Assembly: GCA_028284665.1 (NCBI GenBank)
Contig: JANQRG010000038.1
Coordinates: 1-64,000, forward strand
Length of the DNA stretch: 64,000 nt
Direction: 5' to 3'
DNA from: Croceivirga sp.
GTDB lineage: Bacteria; Bacteroidota; Bacteroidia; Flavobacteriales; Flavobacteriaceae
Part shown: piece by piece, positions 27,220 through 36,966 of the stretch
Layout of the letters: the number at the start of each line of letters is the position of its first letter
Position numbering within the stretch: position 1 is the stretch's first letter
Notes under the pieces: generated by a model
What the model was told of the DNA's origin: nothing
Database searches by the model: none
What the model saw: the letters and a program-made list of their open reading frames with translations, nothing else
Position numbers and translations under genes: made by a program

Positions 27220-30200
27220 TTAATCCGCACCTAAATAGATAAATCCATTAATAGGTTCTATCTCTTGGTTTGGGAACGTTACGATGTAATAGTAGGTACC
27301 TGAGGGCAAGGTGTTGGAACTGCCAAAGGCGTTGTTCGGGGAAAATCCACTCCAATTGTTTCCATAATCATCCGATTCATAGACAATCTGCCCCCACCGG
27401 TTAAAAATCTGCAATCCAAAAACATAGTTACAGAATTCCCCTCCTTTGATCTTGAAGAAATCATTGATTCCATCACCATTTGCCGTGACCGTTTTGGAAA
27501 CAACAATCTCTGAGGCAGAATTGCATTCAACACAATCGGAATTAATGCGTACCACGAAGTCCACAAAGTACTTGCAAGTGCCTTCGGTAGCACTATAAGA
27601 AATTTGAGACTCCCCGATCCCAAAATCGGCAGGGTCCAAAGTGCTTCCATTTAAAGTTCCATTTCCCGATACTATTTCAAATGCGCCATTTATGTCGAAA
27701 GTAGACGGTAAATAACCGATAAGATCAATGCTGTCATCCTCAATACAAATGTCAATGGTCACCATTTCTCTATCGGGTTGAATTACCGTAATGATCTGTT
27801 GAAACAATTCAACGTTGTCACAAGCGTCGGTAACCTCCCAAAGACGTTCTACAATAAAATCATCGGTATTGGCGGATAGTATAGTCTCTTCAGTAAAATT
27901 GACCACATAGTCCCCACATCCTCCTGTAAAGACGAGATCCGGAACGGGTGGAATTTCTTCCCCACAGATCAAGGTAATTTCCGGATCAAGATCAGTCATA
28001 ATAGGCCCGGTAGGTGGAATAGTAATGACTTGGGGATGTATGCTTGAATTCCCGGAACAATCCGTAGCCGTCCAAGTTCTTGTAATGGTATAACCAATGG
28101 TGCAATTAGCATTATTGGTAGTGACCTCATCAAAGACCACTTGCACATTGGAATCACAATTATCAATAGCAGTTAGCGTGGGTGCATCTGGAATGGTTTC
28201 ATCACAGCCTATGGTAACATCATTAGGGAGCATTTCCACAAAGCTTGGTGGTATCGTATCATGAACTATGATATTTTGTGTGCACTCTAAGGAATTCAAA
28301 ACAGTGTCTTCGCCCGTATCTCGAACTCCATTGTTATTGGTGTCTTCATATTCGGTAACCGTATAGGTCCTAACAATTGTTGCTGCACTACAGCTACCCG
28401 TATCTGGACCATTTGCTGCGGTGATCTCAATGATTCCACAGGGCATATCCCCAATAGCGCCATCGGCATTGCCTAAAGCCTCAAATTCTGCCTCGGTAAG
28501 ACGTGTAGCTGAGGGAAGATCATCATAACATGCCACCGTCGTTTCGGAAAAAGTAGGACAGGTAACTTCAAAAACACAACACGCAGGCGCCACATCTGCC
28601 AGCGTAAGCGTATTACATCCATTAACATCTTGAAAATCCACACTGTAATCTGTTCCGGCAGCAATTGGTTCAGAAGTCCATATATTCCCTGTAAAAGTCC
28701 CTGGGACCCCCGTTCCATTGGCTGTAAACGGAGCGGTCCCTGATAATTCAACAGAAAGCACATACGATGTTCCTGCGGCATTACAACTCGCACTTTCCGT
28801 ACCCACAAGCATTACATCAGGTAGCACTTCAATAAAAATAGCTTCTGTGGCTGGGGGATTAGCAGGGCAGAACAAAGGCCTAAAAGAGTAGTTGGCGGTA
28901 ATGGTGGTAGAAGATGTGACCGGAACTGTAATGGGTGTTCCTGTGCCAACAGTACTTCCAGAGTCATCCGTCCAGATAATCTCAAATAGGCTTATTGGAA
29001 GATTTATGGACAACTCCACATCCCCGCCAGGGGCACAAGAGATAGGGTTGTCCGCCGTGATTACAGGCTGTAGGGGAGCGGCAATAAGATCTAGGTCAAT
29101 GTCCTGACTATCACAGGGAGTAGTGACCCGAATTACATATGCCCCTTCGGAAACATTTTGGAACAAATGGTCCGTAGTTGTTGCATCCGTTTGTGAAAAC
29201 GTTTGGACCGGATTCAATAGGTCAGTAGCATTGAAAAGCTCGTACACTATGGGAAAAGTAGGTGTCCCATCAACAACCTCTACGAGAACTATTCCCGAGG
29301 AAGTGTCGTTCAAATCACAAAAAGCTCCTGTTGCGGTCGATTGTATCTGTTCATACGGACCTATAGTTACTGGGACGGTATACTCTCGATCGGAATTGCT
29401 CAAGGTGGCAGCCGAAAAAACTTCATCATTATTATTGGACTGAAAATTTACCCCGGTGAACCGCAACAAATAATCCCCTTCAGCCAGGTTTTCGAACGAT
29501 CCGGAATACCCATTGGGTGGGAGATCGCCTTGGACAAGGCTACCCAAACCTCCGCTTCCATCATCTGTCCATATCTCAACGCCTACATTGCCGGTGAAAG
29601 GGTCTGATCTTGAAACGCCAGCTGTATTCAAGTTATATTGAATGGCGGCCGAATTACCACAGCCCGGTAATGCTAGGATATCTGGATTATAAACGGCAAA
29701 AGTGGCTACTATCTGGGTGGTTACCGATTCATTCCCACAGATATCCGTCGCTCTTATCTGATATTCCCCAGGGGGAAGGTCTCCGATTATTGACCTGTTA
29801 ACCGAAGTGGTGTATTGGATAGGAAAACTATATGTATAAGTTCCAGCAAGCGTAAAAGGATTTGCTACATCTATACTTAAAGATGGCACAAAAGGTATCG
29901 GGCTTATCTCATAAGTAGTGGCTGGTATAGGAGCGCTACTGCCATTACTGATATCCCTGTCAATCAATAAGGCTCCTGTCCCTTCAAGAATGGATGTGCT
30001 GGTCCCTACAGTTATATTATCCAAAGGGTCAGTTTCTGGGAGCGTATCAAACTCTCTGGTAATTGTATGACAATCATCTGATGCTATAATCCTGTAGCTA
30101 CCCTCCCCTGGCAAGGTATAATATTGAGAAAAACTTTGAGTGATCAATGGATTATTGCTTCCTCCTACAAGAGGCACATTGTTCCATACACCGGGAGCAA

Positions 30201-31317
30201 TTTCCTGCTCAATGGCAATGTTGTTCGTTGGGCAAAACATAAGATAGGTGTCTTCTCCAACACCTGTAACACTAATGGCATCGACTTGGTGAACAGCAGC
30301 ACAGGTATTGGGGTCAAAACTGAAAGTCCTATCAATCTGCAAAAGGTTGTCATCAATGGGTAGGGTAGTACCACTTTCTCCAAAGGTGAAACATCCGTCG
30401 TTAAACGAAAGTTCATAGTCTGCATTTTCACCTATTCCGGGAGGGTATGTGAACACCACCTCATTTGAAGTAGTCACAGCCTCTACCGTTAAGTTCTGCG
30501 GTGCCCCACCGTTGATACTTATGGTTGCATTCCCTGGGAGTTGTATGGTACTGATTCGACTTGCAGAATAAACGAAGGTTCTAAACGTCGGGTTGTAAGT
30601 GGAGCAGTTGGGGCTGCAGTTCCGTTGGAAGATCGATCTGCCATAGTCCGAAGGTAGTTCATTGTTTTCAGCGATAACCGGATTTTGGGTCAAGGAGACG
30701 CCACAGTTAGTATCCGTGACGGTAATAGTGACCGCTTCCCCACCTTCCATATTTCCAAAGGTGTTGGATGTGGTAAAAGTTGGTCCAATGGTCTGTGTTC
30801 CGAAATTGGAATTCACCTCAAAAATAAAGGGGCCCACTCCTCCGCTATCAACGGTAATGTCCAAAGACCCATCAGCTGTGGCCAAGTTGCCCGTGCTTGG
30901 ACAAGAAGGAGCACTACTTGAACTGGAAATAGTCATGGGAACATAAGACGTTGTCATGGTCACCGGGTTTCCAGAGTATTGTAGTACCGTCCCTCCATTT
31001 ACGAGTCTGATCCCATATTCCCCTGGTGCAAGGGAACTAAAAATTACAGGTCCACCGCTATCCGGGACATTGCGAATGGTTTCTAGTCCACTTGGATTGG
31101 TTAGAATGGCCTGCCATCCGGTACAGGGCGGCCCGCCTGGAAGGGTAACAACAATACTGCCATTAGAAGGACAGGTTCCAGGGGCAACGGCAACGATTAC
31201 ATTGTTGGCGTCACATTGTGCCGATGCGATGTTGGGGGCAAATGCACATAGCATTAACAACACGAGCAGATAATACGATTGAAATTCCTTTTTCATGATT
31301 GTAGTAGATTTGGTCAT
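27220..31317 (-). CDS. Large T9SS cargo surface protein with gliding-type (type B) C-terminal domain
   Basis: From ATG 31317 the product is about 1365 residues with a signal peptide (SYYLLVLLMLCAFAPNIASA). The body is a chain of Ig/SprB-like beta domains, including cysteine-rich HYR-like modules in the last third (TIPPSFVEMLPNDVTIGCDE, TATDCSGNSSIHPQVITIPP). The C-terminus is the gliding-motility-associated/type B sorting domain with TANGDGINDFFKI, IFNRWGQIVYES and LPSGTYYYIV. It should be exported by T9SS and shown on the cell surface, possibly as an adhesin. It is followed by PorP/SprF and OmpA-like genes, a typical cargo-plus-partner trio. A start at 31296 is also possible. Confidence 0.9.
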   Translation of the reverse strand: MTKSTTIMKKEFQSYYLLVLLMLCAFAPNIASAQCDANNVIVAVAPGTCPSNGSIVVTLPGGPPCTGWQAILTNPSGLETIRNVPDSGGPVIFSSLAPGEYGIRLVNGGTVLQYSGNPVTMTTSYVPMTISSSSSAPSCPSTGNLATADGSLDITVDSGGVGPFIFEVNSNFGTQTIGPTFTTSNTFGNMEGGEAVTITVTDTNCGVSLTQNPVIAENNELPSDYGRSIFQRNCSPNCSTYNPTFRTFVYSASRISTIQLPGNATISINGGAPQNLTVEAVTTSNEVVFTYPPGIGENADYELSFNDGCFTFGESGTTLPIDDNLLQIDRTFSFDPNTCAAVHQVDAISVTGVGEDTYLMFCPTNNIAIEQEIAPGVWNNVPLVGGSNNPLITQSFSQYYTLPGEGSYRIIASDDCHTITREFDTLPETDPLDNITVGTSTSILEGTGALLIDRDISNGSSAPIPATTYEISPIPFVPSLSIDVANPFTLAGTYTYSFPIQYTTSVNRSIIGDLPPGEYQIRATDICGNESVTTQIVATFAVYNPDILALPGCGNSAAIQYNLNTAGVSRSDPFTGNVGVEIWTDDGSGGLGSLVQGDLPPNGYSGSFENLAEGDYLLRFTGVNFQSNNNDEVFSAATLSNSDREYTVPVTIGPYEQIQSTATGAFCDLNDTSSGIVLVEVVDGTPTFPIVYELFNATDLLNPVQTFSQTDATTTDHLFQNVSEGAYVIRVTTPCDSQDIDLDLIAAPLQPVITADNPISCAPGGDVELSINLPISLFEIIWTDDSGSTVGTGTPITVPVTSSTTITANYSFRPLFCPANPPATEAIFIEVLPDVMLVGTESASCNAAGTSYVLSVELSGTAPFTANGTGVPGTFTGNIWTSEPIAAGTDYSVDFQDVNGCNTLTLADVAPACCVFEVTCPTFSETTVACYDDLPSATRLTEAEFEALGNADGAIGDMPCGIIEITAANGPDTGSCSAATIVRTYTVTEYEDTNNNGVRDTGEDTVLNSLECTQNIIVHDTIPPSFVEMLPNDVTIGCDETIPDAPTLTAIDNCDSNVQVVFDEVTTNNANCTIGYTITRTWTATDCSGNSSIHPQVITIPPTGPIMTDLDPEITLICGEEIPPVPDLVFTGGCGDYVVNFTEETILSANTDDFIVERLWEVTDACDNVELFQQIITVIQPDREMVTIDICIEDDSIDLIGYLPSTFDINGAFEIVSGNGTLNGSTLDPADFGIGESQISYSATEGTCKYFVDFVVRINSDCVECNSASEIVVSKTVTANGDGINDFFKIKGGEFCNYVFGLQIFNRWGQIVYESDDYGNNWSGFSPNNAFGSSNTLPSGTYYYIVTFPNQEIEPINGFIYLGAD

Positions 31318-31798
31318 TTTTACTTCTATTGGCCCACATTTTTTCCGCTTTCTGTGAAAACCAATTACCGGGAAAGTTAGGTTAGACTCCAATCGAGTGG
31401 GGTTGTATATTCAATAAAAGGCATTGATGATTTAGTAAACGGTAGTATTCAATCTGTAATAGGCATCTCTCTTTTAGGTATCTTTCTGCCAGTCAACGGA
31501 TTAAATAACCCGTACATCCGGTAAAAGTGATGTGCATATTGCGCGGTAAGTGAAAAGAATCAGGACGTTCTCAAGCTTGGGCAAGGGTAGGAATAACCGC
31601 TACAATGCTGTCACATTCTACCATCAGTTATCGGTTTACTGGCAGTAATTTACTTGGGAGTGTACCCTGCTTTAGCAAGCAATATCTACCTTTAATTGGA
31701 TGTAAACTACCTTTTAAAGAATGCAAATTCCTAGGCTCCCGTATTCAAAATAACTTTATCTACAACCTTTTTGGGTTAGCAATAGTGGATAAAATGCC
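31318..31798. other. Divergent intergenic region between surface-protein genes
   Basis: About 480 bases between the divergent T9SS cargo and DUF4347 genes, so it should hold both promoters. A 65-codon open frame inside has no family features and was not accepted. No RNA gene, repeat or strong -33/-7 pair was seen. Confidence 0.5.
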
Positions 31799-33451
31799 AT
31801 GAAAATTGGTGATGGTTTCTTTTGTTTTTGGTCGTCAGTGCATGCGACTATGTGTAAACGTTGGGGAGGTGTTCTTTTCAGTGTTTTTTTGTTGATTTCT
31901 TTTCGGACACATCCCTCAACATTTAAGTATGCAGCTGATACCGAAATTACATCGGAAAATGCGAACGTCCATATAAACGAGGACATCCCTGGTAAGGACG
32001 TTTTGACCCATTACTTAAATGCACAGGAAAGCAATGCTACCTATCACCTTTTTTCTCATGGCAGGCCCGGGGAACTTTATATCAACGGAAAATGGTTGAA
32101 TGCTTTTGAATTAGCAATTTGGCTCCAGTCTAAAGTGAATGTAAGTAAAATAACCTACATAAATATTTATGGCTGTAATTTTGGAAAAGGCGCAAAAGGC
32201 AGCAAAGCTGTAGCCCACCTTCAAAAATCCTTGGGAATCTTGGTAGCCGCCTCTGATGATATAACCGGTAAAAGTGGGGACTGGGAATTAGAGGTGGGCC
32301 AAGCCCTTACAACAATTTTAATACCCGATTATCCTTTCAATCTACAGGACAGTGATAATGACGGTATTCCAAACATAACCGATCTGGACGACGACAACGA
32401 TGGTATCTTGGATTTAGACGAATGTCCCGGCAATAGCTTTATCGTAGATGTAACAACTCCTGTCCAAGACATCCCTACAGTGGGGCAAGGTGGCACCTCT
32501 ATACAATTGATAAATCTTTCAGCAACGGGAGTGACCATTGGCACCCCAGTTATCATAGCCAATATTCGAGCCAGAGGGGATTTGAACAGTAATGCGGAAT
32601 TTTTCTCTTTAGACTTCAATTCTGGGGAATTTAATACAGGACAGGTTCAGACAGGAAATCAATGTGGTATCAATATCCCTTTTTTAGATCCATTGACCAC
32701 TCCAATAACTACATCTTTAAATGTCATTGATATTGGGTCGGGAACCCCCGGAATCCGTATAGAGGGTATAGTAACATCTTTTGCGGTTGGGGATTTTTGT
32801 TTCTCTCCCGACCGTGGTGTAGCGGTACGTTATCAATTGGACATTGATATTCCCTGTGCTGACAATGATGGGGATGGCATTGAAAATTACTTGGACCTGG
32901 ATGCCGATGGTGATGGCTGTAATGATGTATTGGAAGCCGGTTTTACCGATGATGACGGCGATGGTGTATTGGGGAATTCTCCTGTAGTTGTTGACGCCAA
33001 TGGTGTTGTTATCAGCGCTGTAGATGGGTATACTACTCCGGCAGATATCACTGGAAATGCTGTATTTGATTTTCTGGAACGGCATCCAAGAGGGATCCCC
33101 ATCATACAAATACAACCCACGGATACCAAAACCTTCGCTGGAGAAAATGCTTTTTTTATTTCAGCCTCGAGTGGTACTTTTTTTGGTGGGGAATTGCAGT
33201 GGCAACGCAGTGTAGATAATGGCATAACTTATGAAGACATATTTGATGGGGAGCAATATAGTGGTACTGATTTTGGCTTACTACGTGTTTTAGCTACCAA
33301 TGTTAGTCAAAATGGTCATCTTTTTAGACTCGCTGTATCCAGAAATGACTTTGCTTGTGGTCCTATTTTTTCAGAAGGAGCCCGTTTATCGGTGGGGCCC
33401 AGAACCGTTATCACCAATAGGCGGATCACCCTTAGAGTGAACAAAGACTAA
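31799..33451 (+). CDS. DUF4347 protein with thrombospondin type 3 calcium repeats
   Basis: A 550-residue protein with a hydrophobic signal-like stretch ([13 protein letters not shown]), a DUF4347 domain (about residues 60-175) and acid-rich calcium loops of the TSP3 type ([20 protein letters not shown] near 183; [19 protein letters not shown] near 358). Within DUF4347 a histidine (HLFSHGRPG, His87) and a cysteine (YGCNFGKG, Cys126) occupy positions reminiscent of the CHAT/caspase dyad. The C-terminus ([15 protein letters not shown]) has no type A or B T9SS sorting motif. It lies between T9SS cargo genes and should be extracellular or periplasmic. Function unknown. Confidence 0.75.
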   Translation: MKIGDGFFCFWSSVHATMCKRWGGVLFSVFLLISFRTHPSTFKYAADTEITSENANVHINEDIPGKDVLTHYLNAQESNATYHLFSHGRPGELYINGKWLNAFELAIWLQSKVNVSKITYINIYGCNFGKGAKGSKAVAHLQKSLGILVAASDDITGKSGDWELEVGQALTTILIPDYPFNLQDSDNDGIPNITDLDDDNDGILDLDECPGNSFIVDVTTPVQDIPTVGQGGTSIQLINLSATGVTIGTPVIIANIRARGDLNSNAEFFSLDFNSGEFNTGQVQTGNQCGINIPFLDPLTTPITTSLNVIDIGSGTPGIRIEGIVTSFAVGDFCFSPDRGVAVRYQLDIDIPCADNDGDGIENYLDLDADGDGCNDVLEAGFTDDDGDGVLGNSPVVVDANGVVISAVDGYTTPADITGNAVFDFLERHPRGIPIIQIQPTDTKTFAGENAFFISASSGTFFGGELQWQRSVDNGITYEDIFDGEQYSGTDFGLLRVLATNVSQNGHLFRLAVSRNDFACGPIFSEGARLSVGPRTVITNRRITLRVNKD

Positions 33452-33903
33452 GGGGTAACAGGGTAATAGCAGCCTCAAATTTGTACTCCATGGCCATGTT
33501 ACGGAAAACCAACAACATACATCCGAAAAACACAGGACCCCGTTTCATTTATCGTTTAAGAACAATCCGGATGGGACAAACGTGTTTTCATCATTCTTTA
33601 TCTCCAGTTGAGGACGATAGCTACCGATAAAAAGGCGAGCCATCCCGTTTAGTCAATTAAAGTTGCGAAAAGAAGAATAGGATGTACCATCCAAGGCTAA
33701 AAAATATATTTTGCCACTTAATCATTTTCATAAATACCTAATGCTACTTAAATGGTTATGCCTGGAAATTCGAACCTGTTTCAGAACCCTGTTGATTTTC
33801 GTAAAGTAATGGATCTCGAAACGTTGCGTCACCCCCATTTCAAAAGTATACCATAGCCTAAGAAAGGCTATACGTCTTCCAACAGGTAAACCCCCCGATA
33901 GTA
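33452..33903. other. Non-coding gap after the DUF4347 gene
   Basis: About 450 bases without a supportable gene. A short inverted repeat ATAGCC...GGCTAT at 33853-33871 lies just upstream of the 68-residue gene. The sequence AAGGGGTAACAGGGTAAT near 33450 resembles a homing-endonuclease site by chance (see rejected items). Confidence 0.5.
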
Positions 33904-34110
33904 ATGCCAGATAACAGTTTTAATTCACAGGAGTATACATCAATTCTCAATAGTTTAAAAGATGATAACTACCTGACTAGTGAGGAGAGGGATGTTTTGT
34001 TACGCGATGCACTGAACAACAATTCTGTTGTTTTGATAAACGTTTCAAGGGAAAAAGCTGAAATAGTACGAAGAGCCATTTTTGAAAAGAACAAACCAAA
34101 GCATCTATAG
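33904..34110 (+). CDS. Hypothetical 68-residue acidic/helical protein
   Basis: A small open frame from ATG 33904, with composition of a folded helical protein (LNSLKDDNYLTSEERDVLLR; REKAEIVRRAIFEKNKPK). No signal peptide or known domain. It stands alone, with 450 bases before it and 390 after it. Codon use looks similar to its neighbours, which supports a real gene, but no family is recognised. Confidence 0.45.
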   Translation: MPDNSFNSQEYTSILNSLKDDNYLTSEERDVLLRDALNNNSVVLINVSREKAEIVRRAIFEKNKPKHL

Positions 34111-34501
34111 CTGGTAGGACCTGTTTTAAAACGCAATTAAAACTACCGTAGCTACTGGTAGTACTGTTGCCCCAAAAGAAGTCAAGGCTTTCCTGGCGCT
34201 TAAAAAGAATACATGAAAAGTGGGCTAGTCAGCATCCGGCACTAACTATACGGAATGCCTTGGTGCTGCTCCGTGAAACACTCTTTACACTTTGATCGCT
34301 ATAAAATGTTCTAGACCTACACCTTTAAAAACAGCCTCTAGAGGCTCAAAAAGCACCGATTAGAGGATGAACGGTACAGTTAATACAATGGTGTGTCTCC
34401 GGAAATGAACTGTATCCTAACTTACCGAATTCACGCCCCTCATATATCTTTCCTCTTTACACCTAGCACCCATTGCTATACGTTTTAAGGCTAATTCCAT
34501 C
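34111..34501. other. Non-coding gap, possibly decayed coding sequence
   Basis: About 390 bases in which short open stretches in one frame are broken by several stops. One stretch weakly recalls the end of an IS3-type transposase, but no motif is secure. No inverted terminal repeats and no RNA gene were seen. Confidence 0.4.
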
Positions 34502-36925
34502 ATGTTATTATTTTGCAAACGTCATTTACTGCTACTAGCAATCTTCCTTGTCCCCTATTTTTTAATTTCTCAGGTAGTACTCACACACAACGTCGGAGGA
34601 TTTGCAGATCCCCAACCCTTAGGTTATTACTGCACTAGTGGAAAAATGGCAAGGGTTTTTGTCCTAGAGGATTTCGGCGTTCCCGAAAACGAAGAATTAA
34701 TTTTGAGTTCTGCGGAGTTCGCTTACAGAAGTTCGGCTGATGGCCAAATTGGCTACAATATTTACGAAATAGATGAGAATTTCCCCGCTTCCTTTGCCAA
34801 TGCCCGGTTACTTGGTTCTAGTCAGCTAATAACCATTCCCGCTACTCCTCAACCTTTTTTAGAACATTTTAATGTTATCCGGTCTAACTTCGACACCCCG
34901 GTTGTTGTTCCTGCTGGGGTAAAACGCATTTTGGTTGAGCTCTATCACCTAATTCCGGTATCGAGCACTTTTTTTCGTATGTATACCGAAGAAGAAACGG
35001 ACGTTTCTTGGTACTTCACCGGTTCATGTTCCAACGGAAACGCCTATTTCAATACCTGGACCACCTCGGATAATTTTGGGCGACCTGATGATCATTTTTA
35101 TTTAAAGGTATTTGAAGCACCCAAACCCGTACCAGATTACGAAATCAATTACGTGTCGCCCTGCTCCAATCGTACCGTAAGCTTTGAACTCACCAGCATG
35201 GATGCCATTGCATCCGTAGATTGGGATTTTGGGGATCCTGATGCTATAGCAGGTATTACCTCCTCCGAGCGTAACCCTACCCATGTTTTTTCGTCTGAAG
35301 GTACCTATACCGTTACGGCAGTAATAACATCAAGTTCGGGAGAAGAAATCAGTATTCAAACCAACATAACCGTTACGGATACGATCTCAGTATATCCCGT
35401 AGCGGATGTATATGCCTGTGAAACTATCTCCGGGACAGGTAACTCTCCCAATTTTGATACTTCCTATGTGGAATCCACAGTTCTCGGTGGACAAAGTGGA
35501 TTAGTGGTCTCGTATTTCGATGGAGCGGGAAATCCGCTCCCAAGTCCCCTTCCAAACCCTCTTAGCAATCTTGAGGTGGTTGGGAATACCGTTACGGTTA
35601 AGATAACAGATCCTAAAAATCCAGAATGCTCTAAGGCAACTACGTTTGATTTAATCGTGACCTCCTTGCCTTTAGCTTTTACCCCTGAAGCGTTGTTAGC
35701 CTGCGACAATGATGGCGACGGGATTTCAGATTATTTCGATACCTCGGGTATCACTCAACACGTTCTTGGCGATGAGACTGAGCTACAAGTCTCCTATTTT
35801 GACGGTAACATGAATCCGCTTCCTTCTCCGCTACCAAATCCATTGACAAATACGGTTCCCTATCATGAATACATTACCATACGGGTTTCAAATCAAAATG
35901 GCACTTGTTTTGCCGAAACCCAATTGGAATTGCAGACGCTTCCAGCAATCCAGATAAACACACCTTCTCATCTATTCGCCTGTGACGAAGGCAACGGGTA
36001 TGGTTACTTTGATATCGCGCTGGTCGAATCTGAACTGATTGGAAAACGAACTGATTTAACCGTTACTTTTACTGATGGTGATGGAAATCCACTCCCTACA
36101 CCATTGCCTGAGGTTTTAACCAATACTACGCCGTATAAGGAGACCATTACGGTTAGGGTTAACCACCCAAAACATCCTGATTGCTTTGAAGAAACGAGTT
36201 TTGATCTCATAGTTAATGATCCCATACAAATAGATTTACTTGACAGCTACACCCTATGTGATCCAGAATCACCCCTTATCCTATCCGTAAACCCTAACTG
36301 GTATTCCTGGGAATGGGTTTTTGAAGATGGGCAACAGCTCTCCAATACCTACCAAGCGGAACTGAGCCAGGAAGGCAATTACACCCTTTTTGTAAGCAGT
36401 TTGGAAAACAATGTCTTATGCGAAAACATGTTTTCATTTGATATAGCATTAGCGACGCCAATACGTATAGAAAAAGTAAATAGCGGAGATTGTGTTACCG
36501 AAGGTTTTATCGAAATTCTTACCTCTGGAGCTATCGAACCGGAATATTCTATTGACGGTGTGCATTACCAGGACAGTAATGTGTTCCTGGATGTTCCCGG
36601 GGGATTGTATCAGGTGTATGCAAGAGATAAGACAGGCTGCAGTTCGGATGTTAAAAACATCTTTGTCCTAGATTATCCAAGATTCTTCACACCCAATGGA
36701 GATGGTGTTAATGATGAATGGAAAATTCCTGGCCTAGAGGGCTTTCCCGATGCCTTAGTTCACATATACGATAGGTATGGGAAACTTATCAAGCAAATAG
36801 GCGCTAATGATTCAGCTTGGGATGGCACCTATAGGGGAAAACAAATGCCCTCTTCTGATTATTGGTTTTCTTTATATCTAAAGAATGGAAGAAATTGTAA
36901 AAAACACTTCGCATTAAAACGATAA
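34502..36925 (+). CDS. T9SS cargo surface protein with PKD domain, triple repeat and type B C-terminus
   Basis: An 807-residue protein with a signal peptide (LLLLAIFLVPYFLISQ), an N-terminal jelly-roll-like region, a PKD domain (SVDWDFGDPDAIAG ... NPTHVFSSEGTYTVTAVI, near 235-290), and three tandem repeats of about 90 residues marked by YFDGAGNPLPSPLPNPLSN, YFDGNMNPLPSPLPNPLTN and FTDGDGNPLPTPLPEVLTN. The C-terminus is the gliding-associated sorting domain (FTPNGDGVNDEWKI, IYDRYGKLIKQIG). It should be exported by T9SS and surface-attached. It converges on the phytase gene with 41 bases between. Confidence 0.9.
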   Translation: MLLFCKRHLLLLAIFLVPYFLISQVVLTHNVGGFADPQPLGYYCTSGKMARVFVLEDFGVPENEELILSSAEFAYRSSADGQIGYNIYEIDENFPASFANARLLGSSQLITIPATPQPFLEHFNVIRSNFDTPVVVPAGVKRILVELYHLIPVSSTFFRMYTEEETDVSWYFTGSCSNGNAYFNTWTTSDNFGRPDDHFYLKVFEAPKPVPDYEINYVSPCSNRTVSFELTSMDAIASVDWDFGDPDAIAGITSSERNPTHVFSSEGTYTVTAVITSSSGEEISIQTNITVTDTISVYPVADVYACETISGTGNSPNFDTSYVESTVLGGQSGLVVSYFDGAGNPLPSPLPNPLSNLEVVGNTVTVKITDPKNPECSKATTFDLIVTSLPLAFTPEALLACDNDGDGISDYFDTSGITQHVLGDETELQVSYFDGNMNPLPSPLPNPLTNTVPYHEYITIRVSNQNGTCFAETQLELQTLPAIQINTPSHLFACDEGNGYGYFDIALVESELIGKRTDLTVTFTDGDGNPLPTPLPEVLTNTTPYKETITVRVNHPKHPDCFEETSFDLIVNDPIQIDLLDSYTLCDPESPLILSVNPNWYSWEWVFEDGQQLSNTYQAELSQEGNYTLFVSSLENNVLCENMFSFDIALATPIRIEKVNSGDCVTEGFIEILTSGAIEPEYSIDGVHYQDSNVFLDVPGGLYQVYARDKTGCSSDVKNIFVLDYPRFFTPNGDGVNDEWKIPGLEGFPDALVHIYDRYGKLIKQIGANDSAWDGTYRGKQMPSSDYWFSLYLKNGRNCKKHFALKR

Positions 36926-36966
36926 TAATCAAACGAGCTGGCTTTATCAATGCTTAGCATCCGTTT

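Noticed and set aside
31605-31802. 65-codon plus-strand frame in the divergent surface-protein gap.
   Set aside because: No start context, no family resemblance and low-complexity codon use; it would overlap the DUF4347 start.
33450-33467. AAGGGGTAACAGGGTAAT resembles the 18-bp I-SceI homing-endonuclease site with two mismatches.
   Set aside because: It overlaps the stop codon of the DUF4347 gene, no intron or endonuclease gene is near, and one match of this kind can arise by chance.
34140-34440. Broken frame with fragments that faintly recall the end of an IS3-type transposase.
   Set aside because: No DDE motif, no terminal inverted repeats and no long similarity that I could support; reported only as a non-coding gap.
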